Assembly (NCBI GenBank): GCA_900544475.1
Contig: UQVU01000073.1
Span: 1-8,554, forward strand
Length of the DNA stretch: 8,554 nt
Direction: 5' to 3'
DNA from: an uncultured Butyricicoccus sp.
Lineage (GTDB): Bacteria > Bacillota > Clostridia > Oscillospirales > Butyricicoccaceae
In this document: piece after piece, positions 1-6,156 of the stretch
Layout of the letters: each line of letters opens with the position of its first letter
Numbering within the stretch: the stretch's first letter is position 1
Notes under the pieces: generated by a model
What the model was told of the DNA's origin: nothing
Seen by the model: only the letters and a program-made list of their open reading frames with translations
Databases searched by the model: none
Made by a program: the position numbers and the translations under genes

Positions 1-273
1 CTGCTGGCGAACGAGCTTTTCTCTCCGGACGGCGCAAAACGAAATTCCGTAAAATCCATACTATCTGGCATACGAAAATTGAAAGAAAATTGTAAGATAC
101 TCGTCGTTGTTTCCAACGAGATTTTTTCGGACGGCGAAGCGTATCCGCCGGAAACGATGGAGTACATCCGGATGCTCGCGGAGCTGCACGTCCGCATCAC
201 GCAGGAGGCCGGTGCGGTTTTTGAGAGCGTTTGCGGGATTTTACTGCCGATAAAAGGAGGTTTTGAGGTTTGA
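1..273 (+). CDS. cobU: Adenosylcobinamide kinase / adenosylcobinamide-phosphate guanylyltransferase, C-terminal part
   Basis: The frame is open from base 1 and ends at TGA 271-273, giving the last 90 residues; the family is about 170-190 residues, so the P-loop half lies left of the window. The visible part begins LLANELFSPDGA, like the clostridial N-L-x-A-N-E-x-F segment. It continues with ILVVVSNEIFSDGEAYPPET, matching the CobU strand that ends in V-(S/T)-N-E, and ends near GILLPIKGG, matching the C-terminal GIxxxIK. CobU phosphorylates adenosylcobinamide and then adds GMP to form adenosyl-GDP-cobinamide, the substrate of CobS encoded next. The TTG at 79 is an internal codon, not the start. 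One oddity is that the usual A-D-x-V near the C-terminus reads AGAV here. The family call rests on the C-terminal half only. Confidence 0.85.
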   Translation: MLANELFSPDGAKRNSVKSILSGIRKLKENCKILVVVSNEIFSDGEAYPPETMEYIRMLAELHVRITQEAGAVFESVCGILLPIKGGFEV

Positions 274-1046
274 AGAGCCTGATAAGCGGACTTTTGGTTG
301 CGTTTTCGATGTATTCCGCAATTCCGGTTCCACAGGTCAACTGGGAGAAAAAAACAATGCGCTGGACGCTGATTTTCCTGCCGCTCGTGGGCGTTGTAAT
401 TGGCGCAATACAGTGGATATGGTTCATGTTTTGCCGATATTTCAACGCAAATATGCTGTTTTTCGCGGTTGGCGCGACACTCATCCCGCTCTGCATTTCA
501 GGCGGAATTCACCTCGACGGACTGTGCGACACGTGCGACGCGCTGTGCTCGTTCGGCGACCGCGAGAAGCGTCTCGCGATACTGAAAGACCCGCACGTCG
601 GTGCGTTCGGTCCGATGTGGATTTCGGCATTTTTCCTTGCGGAATGCGGCTGCTTTGCGCAGATTTACGCGAAATCTGCGCTTTTTTCGGTGGTACTTTG
701 CGGGTTTGCGCTGGCACGCACGATGGGCGGCCGCAAGGTTGTGGCTTCGCCGTGCGCGAAAGACAGCGGACTTGCGCATATTTTCGCAGAAAACAGCGAC
801 AAAAAGATGGTATCCTGCGTATTATGTGCAGAATTCATCATTATTCTGCTGCTTTTCATCTGGCTGACCGGCCACGTTATAACGGCCGCCGTGCTTGCCG
901 TTCTGCTCATCGCGTGGTACGGCATTCACGAAAGGCTTTCAATCCGAACTTTCGGCGGGATAACAGGCGATTTAGCAGGCTTTTGTATTTCAATTTCCGA
1001 ACTTTTATGCCTTGTCGTTGCAGCAGTGGGAGGGCTTGTGCTATGA
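270..1046 (+). CDS. cobS: Adenosylcobinamide-GDP ribazoletransferase (cobalamin synthase)
   Basis: A 258-residue polytopic membrane protein that joins adenosyl-GDP-cobinamide with alpha-ribazole or its phosphate, the final assembly step of the nucleotide loop, at the cytoplasmic membrane. Family signatures are clear: GGIHLDGLCDTCDAL at residues 78-92 (the acidic DGLxDTxDA motif thought to bind Mg and substrate), KDPHVGAFG at 106-114 and GGITGDLAGF at 229-238. Hydrophobic segments lie at about 33-55, 61-77, 115-147, 183-216 and 238-258. The start is TTG at 270, whose bases overlap the cobU stop (TTGA). It is chosen because AGGAGG at 255-260 sits 9 nt upstream and the protein begins MKSLISGLLVAFSMYSAIPV, a typical CobS N-terminus. 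Length is normal for the family (about 250). Confidence 0.96.
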   Translation: MKSLISGLLVAFSMYSAIPVPQVNWEKKTMRWTLIFLPLVGVVIGAIQWIWFMFCRYFNANMLFFAVGATLIPLCISGGIHLDGLCDTCDALCSFGDREKRLAILKDPHVGAFGPMWISAFFLAECGCFAQIYAKSALFSVVLCGFALARTMGGRKVVASPCAKDSGLAHIFAENSDKKMVSCVLCAEFIIILLLFIWLTGHVITAAVLAVLLIAWYGIHERLSIRTFGGITGDLAGFCISISELLCLVVAAVGGLVL

Positions 1047-1372
1047 CTGTACTTATCATCGGCGGTGCGTTTCAGGGAAAACGCAAAATTGCCGAAAAAC
1101 TCTATCCAGAGCTTCCGAAAGTGTTTAATTTACACGAAATCGTGAGAAAATGTATCGCTGAGGGGCGCGACAGCATGACGCTGCTCGACGAGCTGCGCGG
1201 CCATGTTGTTACCTGCGACGAAATTGGCTGCGGCGTTGTGCCGATTGAACGAAATGACGAAAACTGGCGCGAGGCCGTGGGAAGGCTGTGCTGCGCTCTC
1301 GCAGAGCAGGCCGACGCGGTCATTCGCGTCTGGGCGGGCGTCCCCCGGTTTATTAAAGGAGAATTGAAATAA
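1043..1372 (+). CDS. Mini CobU-like protein (short paralogue, function uncertain)
   Basis: A 109-residue protein starting at ATG 1043, overlapping the cobS stop as ATGA, with GGGAGGG at 1028-1034 as ribosome binding site. The N-terminus VLIIGGAFQGKRKIAEKLYP resembles the CobU P-loop GGARSGKSxxAE, but the Ser/Thr after GK is Arg (residue 14). The C-terminal half keeps CobU landmarks: CDEIGCGVVP at 58-67 (family NEVGxGIVP), REAVGR at 76-81, EQADAVIRVWAGVP at 88-101 and FIKG at 103-106. About 60-70 residues between the P-loop and the NEVG strand are gone, including the region with the guanylylated His of Salmonella CobU (His46). The fragment is in frame with intact signals, so it looks like a maintained gene rather than decay. 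Catalysis of the full reaction seems unlikely; a nucleotide- or cobinamide-binding accessory role beside the full-length CobU is an inference. Confidence 0.8.
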   Translation: MTVLIIGGAFQGKRKIAEKLYPELPKVFNLHEIVRKCIAEGRDSMTLLDELRGHVVTCDEIGCGVVPIERNDENWREAVGRLCCALAEQADAVIRVWAGVPRFIKGELK

Positions 1373-2329
1373 ATGTACATCACCTGTGCCGTCATGCTTG
1401 GCTTTGCGCTTGACGCGGTTTTCGGCGACCCGAAGCGTCTGCCGCACCCGGTATGCGCGGTCGGAAAGTTGATTTCTCTGACCGAAAAGCTGCTCAGACG
1501 GCTGTTTCCACCGCAAAAAAGTCCGCTTATCTTTGCGGGCGTGCTGCTCTGGATTATCGTCTGCGGCGCGAGTTTCGCCGTTCCGTTTTTCGTTATCCGC
1601 TGTCTGTCAAGGCTGAACTTCTGGCTCGGATTTGCGGCGCAGACTGCGCTCTGCTGGCTAATTTTCGCACGAAAAAGCCTCGCAGAGGCAGGGCGTCACG
1701 TTTACCGCGCCGTCAAGGAATCGGTCGAGGAGGGCCGCCGCGCGGTCGCGTGGTATGTCGGCCGCGATACCGCCGAGCTGAGCGAGGAGGGCGTCATCAA
1801 GGCGGCGGTCGAAACGATTGCCGAGAACCTGACCGACGGCGTGGTGTCGCCGCTCATCTACATGCTCATCGGCGGCGCACCGCTCGGAATGCTCTACAAG
1901 GCGGTCAACACGCTCGACTCGATGGTTGGCTATCACAACGAAAAATACGAGTATTTAGGCAAGTTTTCGGCAAAAATGGACGATATCTTCAACTTTATCC
2001 CGGCTCGTCTGTCCGCGCTCTGCATCATCGCCGGGGCCGGAATGCTGCGGCTCGACAACCGCAACGCGCTCCGGATTTACCGCCGCGACCGCAACCTGCA
2101 CAAAAGCCCGAACGCCGGTCAGACCGAGTCTGCGTGCGCCGGTGCGCTTCACATTCAGCTGGGCGGCGACGCGAGTTATTTCGGCAAAACCGTCAAAAAA
2201 GCCGCGTTCGGCGACCCGATGCGGCGCGTAAACCGCACGGATATTGTCGCGACCATCGACCTGATGAACGCCGCGAGCGTGCTTGCGCTCGTGCTGTGCT
2301 GCGCGGTCAGAATGACACTCTGGGGGTGA
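1373..2329 (+). CDS. cbiB: Adenosylcobinamide-phosphate synthase CbiB
   Basis: A 318-residue membrane protein that amide-links (R)-1-amino-2-propanol O-2-phosphate, the CobD product, to the propionate side chain of adenosylcobyrate, giving adenosylcobinamide phosphate. Motifs expected of CbiB are all present: LDAVFGDPKRLPHPV at residues 13-27, VGRDT at 129-133, ETIAENLTDGVVSPL at 147-161, KAVNTLDSMVGY at 176-187, KYEYLGKFSAKMDD at 191-204, NFIPARLSA at 207-215 and HKSPNAGQTESACAGAL at 243-259. Hydrophobic stretches fall at about 52-75, 83-98, 157-174, 212-225 and 296-313. ATG 1373 directly follows the TAA of the mini-CobU gene, with AAAGGAGA at 1355-1362 upstream. Length matches the family (about 310-330). 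No unusual feature was seen. Confidence 0.96.
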   Translation: MYITCAVMLGFALDAVFGDPKRLPHPVCAVGKLISLTEKLLRRLFPPQKSPLIFAGVLLWIIVCGASFAVPFFVIRCLSRLNFWLGFAAQTALCWLIFARKSLAEAGRHVYRAVKESVEEGRRAVAWYVGRDTAELSEEGVIKAAVETIAENLTDGVVSPLIYMLIGGAPLGMLYKAVNTLDSMVGYHNEKYEYLGKFSAKMDDIFNFIPARLSALCIIAGAGMLRLDNRNALRIYRRDRNLHKSPNAGQTESACAGALHIQLGGDASYFGKTVKKAAFGDPMRRVNRTDIVATIDLMNAASVLALVLCCAVRMTLWG

Positions 2330-2333
2330 GAAT

Positions 2334-3380
2334 ATGGCGTATACATACTGTCATGGCGGCGATATTGCAACTTTTGAAGCCGAATACGGCGCACCGCCGC
2401 TTGACCTTTCGGCGAACATCAACCCGTTCGGCATCCCGGAAAGCGTGCGCGAGGCTATGCACAGGGCTGTGGATGAATGCGCGCATTATCCCGACCCGTT
2501 CTGCCGGGCCGCGCGGCAGGCGATTTCGGCGGCGGAAGGCGTACCGGCGGACATGATTTACTGCGGAAACGGTGCGGCGGACGTCCTCGACCGGCTTGCG
2601 GCAGCGTTGAAACCGCAGTGCGTGCTGCTGACCGCGCCGACCTTCGCCGAGTACGAGCGCACGCTCTCAGGGGCGGAAATCCACTTCCATATGCTGCGCG
2701 AGAGCGACGGCTTCGCGGTCACGGAGCGGATTTTATCGGACATTTCGCCCAAACTGGACGCGGTATATCTGTGCAATCCCAACAACCCGACCGGGCGCAC
2801 GATTGAGCCTGCGCTTCTCGAAAAAATTGCGGAAAAGTGCGCAGAATGCGGCGTTTCTCTCGTTCTTGACGAGTGTTTCAACGATTTTCTGACAGATGCC
2901 GAACGGCATACGATGAAGTCAAAGCTGGCGTCTTACCCGAATCTCATCATTCTCCGCGCGTACACGAAAATGTTTGCAGTGCCCGGGGTGCGGTTCGGGT
3001 GGTGCATGACCGCGAACGCCGCGCTCTTGGACGCACTCTACCGCGCGGGACAGCCGTGGAACGTGTCGGTCGTGGCGCAGGCGTGCGCCGTGGCGGCGGC
3101 AGGCGAAAGCGGCTGGGCGGCGTGGACCGCGCTTCGTATCGCCGAGGAGCGTGCATTCCTCGCGGACGGTCTGCGCTCCTGCGGCCTTGCGGTCTGCCCG
3201 GGTGAAGCGAATTTCCTGCTGTTCCGCGCGGACGACGCCGAACTCGACAGAAAGCTGCGAAAAAACGGAATTATGATACGAAACTGCGCAAATTACCGCG
3301 GACTTGCGCCGGGATACTTCCGAACAGCGGTCAAAACGAGGGAAAACAGCGAACAGCTGCTGCGCGAAATTCACGGATAA
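2334..3380 (+). CDS. cobD: Threonine-phosphate decarboxylase CobD (PLP enzyme)
   Basis: A 348-residue fold-type I PLP enzyme of the histidinol-phosphate aminotransferase family. It decarboxylates L-threonine O-3-phosphate to (R)-1-amino-2-propanol phosphate, used by the CbiB encoded just upstream. Evidence: HGGD at residues 7-10, LDLSANINPFG at 23-33 (typical of CobD/CobC), HYPD at 51-54, GNGAADVL at 78-85, CNPNNPTG at 147-154, LDECFNDF at 178-185 and RAYTKMFAVPGVRFGW at 208-223, where Lys212 is the expected Schiff-base lysine. YFRTAV at 328-333 holds the carboxylate-binding Arg330. The GG(D/N)...LDLSANINP opening and the B12 operon context favour CobD over HisC. ATG 2334 lies 4 nt after the cbiB stop, with the G-rich GGGGGTGAG at 2322-2330 as a rather weak ribosome binding site. 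Confidence 0.93.
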   Translation: MAYTYCHGGDIATFEAEYGAPPLDLSANINPFGIPESVREAMHRAVDECAHYPDPFCRAARQAISAAEGVPADMIYCGNGAADVLDRLAAALKPQCVLLTAPTFAEYERTLSGAEIHFHMLRESDGFAVTERILSDISPKLDAVYLCNPNNPTGRTIEPALLEKIAEKCAECGVSLVLDECFNDFLTDAERHTMKSKLASYPNLIILRAYTKMFAVPGVRFGWCMTANAALLDALYRAGQPWNVSVVAQACAVAAAGESGWAAWTALRIAEERAFLADGLRSCGLAVCPGEANFLLFRADDAELDRKLRKNGIMIRNCANYRGLAPGYFRTAVKTRENSEQLLREIHG

Positions 3381-3383
3381 GAA

Positions 3384-3402
3384 GTAGGGCGGGCTGCCCT
3401 AC
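3384..3402 (+). other. Perfect stem-loop in the only real gap of the operon
   Basis: GTAGGGC (3384-3390) and GCCCTAC (3396-3402) form a perfect 7-bp stem around the 5-nt loop GGGCT, in the 46 bp between cobD and cobQ. No T run follows, so it is not a standard intrinsic terminator. It ends 12 nt before the GGAGGA ribosome binding site of cobQ (3415-3420). It could stabilise an mRNA end or attenuate expression of the distal genes; that role is inferred, the structure is seen. Confidence 0.55.
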
Positions 3403-3426
3403 GGGTATGCTTACGGAGGAAAAAGT

Positions 3427-4926
3427 ATGGCTAAAGTGATCATGATACAGGGCACCTGCTCGAACGCGGGCAAGAGTCTGCTCTGCGCGGCGCTGTGCCG
3501 CATTTTCCGGCAGGACGGCTACCGGGTCGCGCCGTTCAAGTCGCAGAACATGGCGCTCAATTCGTTCATCACGGCGGACGGCGGCGAGATGGGCCGCGCA
3601 CAGGTGGTGCAGGCGGAAGCCGCCGGCATCGCGCCCGATGTGCGCATGAACCCCATCCTGCTCAAGCCGACGAGCGACGTCGGTTCGCAGGTCATCATTA
3701 TGGGAAAGGCGCACGGCAACCGCACCGCACGCGAATACTGGGGACACAAGCGCGAGCTTTTCCCGGTCATCCGCGAGGCGTTCGACAGCCTTGCCGCCGA
3801 AAACGACATCATCGTGATTGAGGGCGCGGGCAGTCCGGCGGAAATCAACCTCAAACAGGACGACATCGTGAACATGGGCCTCGCGAAGCTCGTGGACGCG
3901 CCGGTGCTGCTCGTGGGCGACATCGACCGGGGCGGCGTGTTCGCCTCGCTCTACGGCACGGTAAAGCTGCTCGAAGAGGACGAACAGGCGCGTATCCGGG
4001 GCCTTATCATCAACAAATTCCGCGGCGATGTGGAAATCTTGCGGCCGGGACTTACCCAGCTCGAAACCCTCACCGGCAAGCCGGTCGTGGGCGTCGTACC
4101 CTACGGACGGTTCGATATTGACGACGAGGACAGCCTTTCTGAGCGTTTGGACGCGAAAAAAGTTCCGGCGCTCGTGAATATCGCGGTGGTGAAGCTGCCG
4201 CGCCTTTCGAACTTCACCGACTTCTCCGCGCTCTCCCGCGTGCCGGGGGTGGGCGTCAGCTACGCCGCCCGGCCGGAACAGCTGTCGGGCGCCGACCTCA
4301 TCATTCTCCCCGGCACGAAGTCCACGCTCGCGGATCTCAGATGGCTGCGCGAGAGCGGCATAGAGGCCGCGCTTCTCAAAGCGCACGCGGCAGGCACGCC
4401 GGTTTTCGGCATCTGCGGCGGCTATCAGATGATGGGGCGGACGGTTTCCGACCCCGAGAACACCGAGGGCGGCGGCAGTCTGCGCGGCATCGGTCTGCTC
4501 GCGGTCGATACCGTGTTTCGCCCGAGCAAGACCACCGTCCAGACGCGCGGCACGGTCGCACCGCTCCGCGGCGTGCTGCAAAGCCTTTCCGGCCTTGCGG
4601 TCGAGGGATACGAGATCCACATGGGCGAGACCGTCCGGGACGCGGACGCGCGGCCGTTTGTGACGCTGCTGCACGGCGGAGCGCCGGTCGAGGACGGCTG
4701 CGTGGGCGAAAATGCCTGCGGCACTTATCTGCACGGCGTTTTTGACGCGCCGGAGGCAGCACAGCGTCTTGCGGAAGCGCTGGCCGCACGCAAGGGCGTG
4801 ACGCTCGAAGGGCAGGCCGAGGAGCCGGCGGTTTATCGCGAGCGCCAGTACGACCTGCTCGCAGACACCGTGCGGCGCAGCCTTGATATGCAGAAAATCT
4901 ACGAAATACTGGAGGAACAGGCATGA
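3427..4926 (+). CDS. cobQ: Cobyric acid synthase (adenosylcobyrate synthase, glutamine-hydrolysing)
   Basis: A 499-residue enzyme, also called CbiP in anaerobic-pathway bacteria, that amidates four carboxylates (b, d, e, g) of adenosylcobyrinate a,c-diamide using glutamine and ATP, giving adenosylcobyrate. The N-terminal half is a dethiobiotin-synthetase-like ATPase with the P-loop GTCSNAGKS at residues 9-17 and conserved FKSQNMALNSF at 37-47, GRAQVVQAEAAG at 56-67, NPILLKPTSDVGSQVI at 75-90, EGAGSPAEINL at 132-142 and VGDIDRGGVFASLYGT at 163-178. The C-terminal half is a class I glutamine amidotransferase: LPGTKST at 294-300, GICGGYQMMG at 328-337 with nucleophile Cys330, YEIHMG at 395-400 and GTYLHGVFD at 432-440 with catalytic His436. 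Length is typical (about 490-510). ATG 3427 follows GGAGGA at 3415-3420 by 6 nt. It hands over to cobO by an ATGA overlap. Confidence 0.97.
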   Translation: MAKVIMIQGTCSNAGKSLLCAALCRIFRQDGYRVAPFKSQNMALNSFITADGGEMGRAQVVQAEAAGIAPDVRMNPILLKPTSDVGSQVIIMGKAHGNRTAREYWGHKRELFPVIREAFDSLAAENDIIVIEGAGSPAEINLKQDDIVNMGLAKLVDAPVLLVGDIDRGGVFASLYGTVKLLEEDEQARIRGLIINKFRGDVEILRPGLTQLETLTGKPVVGVVPYGRFDIDDEDSLSERLDAKKVPALVNIAVVKLPRLSNFTDFSALSRVPGVGVSYAARPEQLSGADLIILPGTKSTLADLRWLRESGIEAALLKAHAAGTPVFGICGGYQMMGRTVSDPENTEGGGSLRGIGLLAVDTVFRPSKTTVQTRGTVAPLRGVLQSLSGLAVEGYEIHMGETVRDADARPFVTLLHGGAPVEDGCVGENACGTYLHGVFDAPEAAQRLAEALAARKGVTLEGQAEEPAVYRERQYDLLADTVRRSLDMQKIYEILEEQA

Positions 4927-5450
4927 AAAACAGCGGTCTGGTTCATTTGTACTGCGGCGACGGCAAGGGCAAGACGACAGCCGCCGTGGGTCTTGCGGTG
5001 CGGCACAGCGGGCGCGGCGGCAAGGTCGTGTTCGCGCAGTTTCTCAAGGACGGCACCTCAGGCGAGTGCCGCGTGCTCGCGAAGCTCGGCGTGACCGTCC
5101 TCGCGGCGAACCCGGTCGGCAAGTTCAGCTTCCGCATGACCGAGGAGGAAAAGGCGGAAACCGCCGCCGCCCTCGGCCGCACGTTTGACGCGGCGACCGG
5201 CTTCGCCGTGCGCGAATGGGCAACGCTTCTCGTGCTCGATGAGATTTGCGCGGCGGTGAACTGCGGCTTTCTGCCGGAGAAAACGCTGACGGAGTTCCTC
5301 GAAAGCAGACCGGACTCGCTCGAAGTCGTGCTCACGGGACGCGACCCGTCCGAGAATTTGCAGGTGCACGCGGATTACATCACCGAAATGAAAAAACGGC
5401 GGCACCCTTTTGATGAGGGCGTCGCCGCGCGGGAGGGAATTGAATTTTGA
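4923..5450 (+). CDS. cobO: Cob(I)alamin adenosyltransferase, CobO/BtuR (CobA) type
   Basis: A 175-residue P-loop enzyme that transfers the adenosyl group of ATP to Co(I) corrinoids (cobyrinate a,c-diamide, cobinamide or cobalamin), making the adenosylated substrates that CobQ and CbiB use. Evidence: LVHLYCGDGKGKTTAAVG at residues 6-23 with the P-loop GDGKGKTT, VVFAQFLKDGTSGE at 35-48 (the family has FxKG), LLVLDEICAAVNCGFL at 102-117 as Walker B region, VVLTGRDP at 135-142 and ADYITEMKKRRHPFDEGVAA at 150-169 with the family's C-terminal E-M-x-x-x-x-H-P-(F/Y)-x-x-G-x-x-A-R-x-G-I-E-(F/Y). The C-terminus REGIEF is canonical. ATG 4923 overlaps the cobQ stop, with GGAGGA at 4911-4916. Length is normal or slightly short compared with Salmonella CobA (about 196). 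Confidence 0.95.
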   Translation: MKNSGLVHLYCGDGKGKTTAAVGLAVRHSGRGGKVVFAQFLKDGTSGECRVLAKLGVTVLAANPVGKFSFRMTEEEKAETAAALGRTFDAATGFAVREWATLLVLDEICAAVNCGFLPEKTLTEFLESRPDSLEVVLTGRDPSENLQVHADYITEMKKRRHPFDEGVAAREGIEF

Positions 5451-6082
5451 ACGTATATATGAAGCCGCAGGACATTGAAAAGCGCTCGTTTGAAATCATC
5501 ACGGCCGAGCTCGGGGAGAGGACGTTCCCGGACGGCATCGCGCAGGTGGTCAAGCGCGTTATCCACACGACCGCCGATTTCGATTACGCGGATAATCTGG
5601 TGTTCTCGCCGGACGTCATCGAAAAGGCGAAGGCCGCCCTGCTTTCGGGCGCGACCGTCGTCACCGACACCAACATGGCGCTTTCGGGCATCAGCAAGCC
5701 GACGCTCGCGAAAATCGGCGCGAAGGCACTCTGCCTGATGGCGGATGCGGAAGTCGCGGCGGAGGCGAAAACGCGCGGCGTGACCCGGGCGGTCGTGTCG
5801 ATGGAGCACGCTGCGAAGCTGCCCGGCCCGCTGATTTTCGCGGTCGGCAACGCGCCCACGGCGCTCATCCGCCTGCACGAGCTGATCGAGGCAGGGGAGC
5901 TTTCTCCGGCGCTCGTCATCGGCGTGCCGGTCGGCTTTGTCAACGTTGTCGAGGCGAAAGAGCTGTTTATCGGCGGAAAAACGCCGTATATCATCGCGCG
6001 GGGACGAAAGGGCGGCTCGAATGTCGCCGCCTCCATCGTCAACGCCCTGCTTTATCAGCTGGTGCACCGCGAGGGATTTTAA
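5447..6082 (+). CDS. cbiC: Cobalt-precorrin-8 methylmutase CbiC
   Basis: A 211-residue enzyme that moves the C-11 methyl to C-12 of (cobalt-)precorrin-8, forming (cob/hydrogeno)byrinate. Matches to CbiC/CobH run the whole length: IEKRSFEII at residues 10-18, VVKRVIHTTADFDYADNL at 34-51 with catalytic His40, VVTDTNMALSGISK at 71-84, MADAEVAAEAKTRGVTRA at 98-115, GNAPTALIRLHELIEAG at 134-150, VIGVPVGFVNVVEAKE at 157-172 and GRKGGSNVAASIVNALLY at 186-203. The start is taken as TTG 5447, overlapping the cobO stop (TTGA), because GGAGGG at 5432-5437 is 9 nt away. ATG 5459, four codons in, is possible but 21 nt from that site. It is the only ring-phase enzyme in the window and the last gene of the operon. 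In this cbi-type set the cobalt-dependent (anaerobic) reaction is more likely than the CobH one. Confidence 0.95.
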   Translation: MNVYMKPQDIEKRSFEIITAELGERTFPDGIAQVVKRVIHTTADFDYADNLVFSPDVIEKAKAALLSGATVVTDTNMALSGISKPTLAKIGAKALCLMADAEVAAEAKTRGVTRAVVSMEHAAKLPGPLIFAVGNAPTALIRLHELIEAGELSPALVIGVPVGFVNVVEAKELFIGGKTPYIIARGRKGGSNVAASIVNALLYQLVHREGF

Positions 6083-6083
6083 G

Positions 6084-6150
6084 GCAATACCGCATAATCA
6101 GACAAGAGCGATTTCCGCAAAGTGCCGCAGCTTTCATTGCGCGGTGTTGC
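6084..6150. repeat. Small inverted-repeat element (MITE-like) between cbiC and tex
   Basis: GCAATACCGC (6084-6093) and GCGGTGTTGC (6141-6150) are inverted repeats matching at 9 of 10 positions, with the tenth able to pair as G-U in RNA. They bound a 67-bp unit that nearly fills the 74-bp convergent gap. TTAA occurs directly outside both ends (6079-6082 and 6152-6155), and the left copy includes the cbiC stop. No T run follows on either strand, so it is not an ordinary intrinsic terminator. A miniature transposable or dispersed repeat element is one reading; a long-range terminator or mRNA 3'-end hairpin is another. Only the repeats and flanks are seen. Confidence 0.45.
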
Positions 6151-6156
6151 ATTAAC

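Larger units (their letters stand above)
1..6082 (+). other. Cobalamin biosynthesis operon (late steps), 5' end outside window
   Basis: Eight same-strand genes run from the window edge to 6082 with junctions of -4, -4, 0, +4, +46, -4 and -4 bp. Seven are recognisable cobalamin enzymes and the eighth is CobU-like, so co-transcription and translational coupling are very likely. No promoter or cobalamin riboswitch is visible, as expected if the operon begins left of base 1. No classical T-tailed terminator is visible after cbiC. The next gene (tex) is convergent, so the operon must end in the 6083-6156 gap or read into antisense tex. Confidence 0.9.

Noticed and set aside
1..78. Cobalamin riboswitch or promoter at the left edge
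   Set aside because: This stretch reads in frame as CobU protein, so it is coding. A riboswitch would have to lie before the window.
263..1042. Upstream extension of the mini-CobU frame through cobS, as one 369-residue protein
   Set aside because: This part overlaps cobS in another frame and is Arg-rich nonsense. The CobU-like sequence and a good ribosome binding site both point to ATG 1043.
2334..3380. Histidinol-phosphate aminotransferase (HisC) instead of CobD
   Set aside because: The family is shared, but the HGGD and LDLSANINPFG opening and the position after cbiB fit CobD better, and no histidine genes are near.
3384..3402. Intrinsic terminator between cobD and cobQ
   Set aside because: The stem is good but no T run follows, and the downstream genes belong to the same pathway. 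It is kept as a stem-loop only.
3407..3439. 10-codon leader frame overlapping the cobQ start
   Set aside because: There is no ribosome binding site before it and no regulatory codon pattern. It is probably chance.
3331..4734. 467-codon open frame on the - strand opposite cobQ
   Set aside because: It is antisense to clear CobQ motifs, is rich in Arg, His, Ala and Val, and has no domain or plausible start signal. It is a composition shadow.
5375..6067. 230-codon open frame on the - strand opposite cbiC
   Set aside because: It is a shadow of CbiC with the same Arg/His/Asp-rich pattern and no motif.
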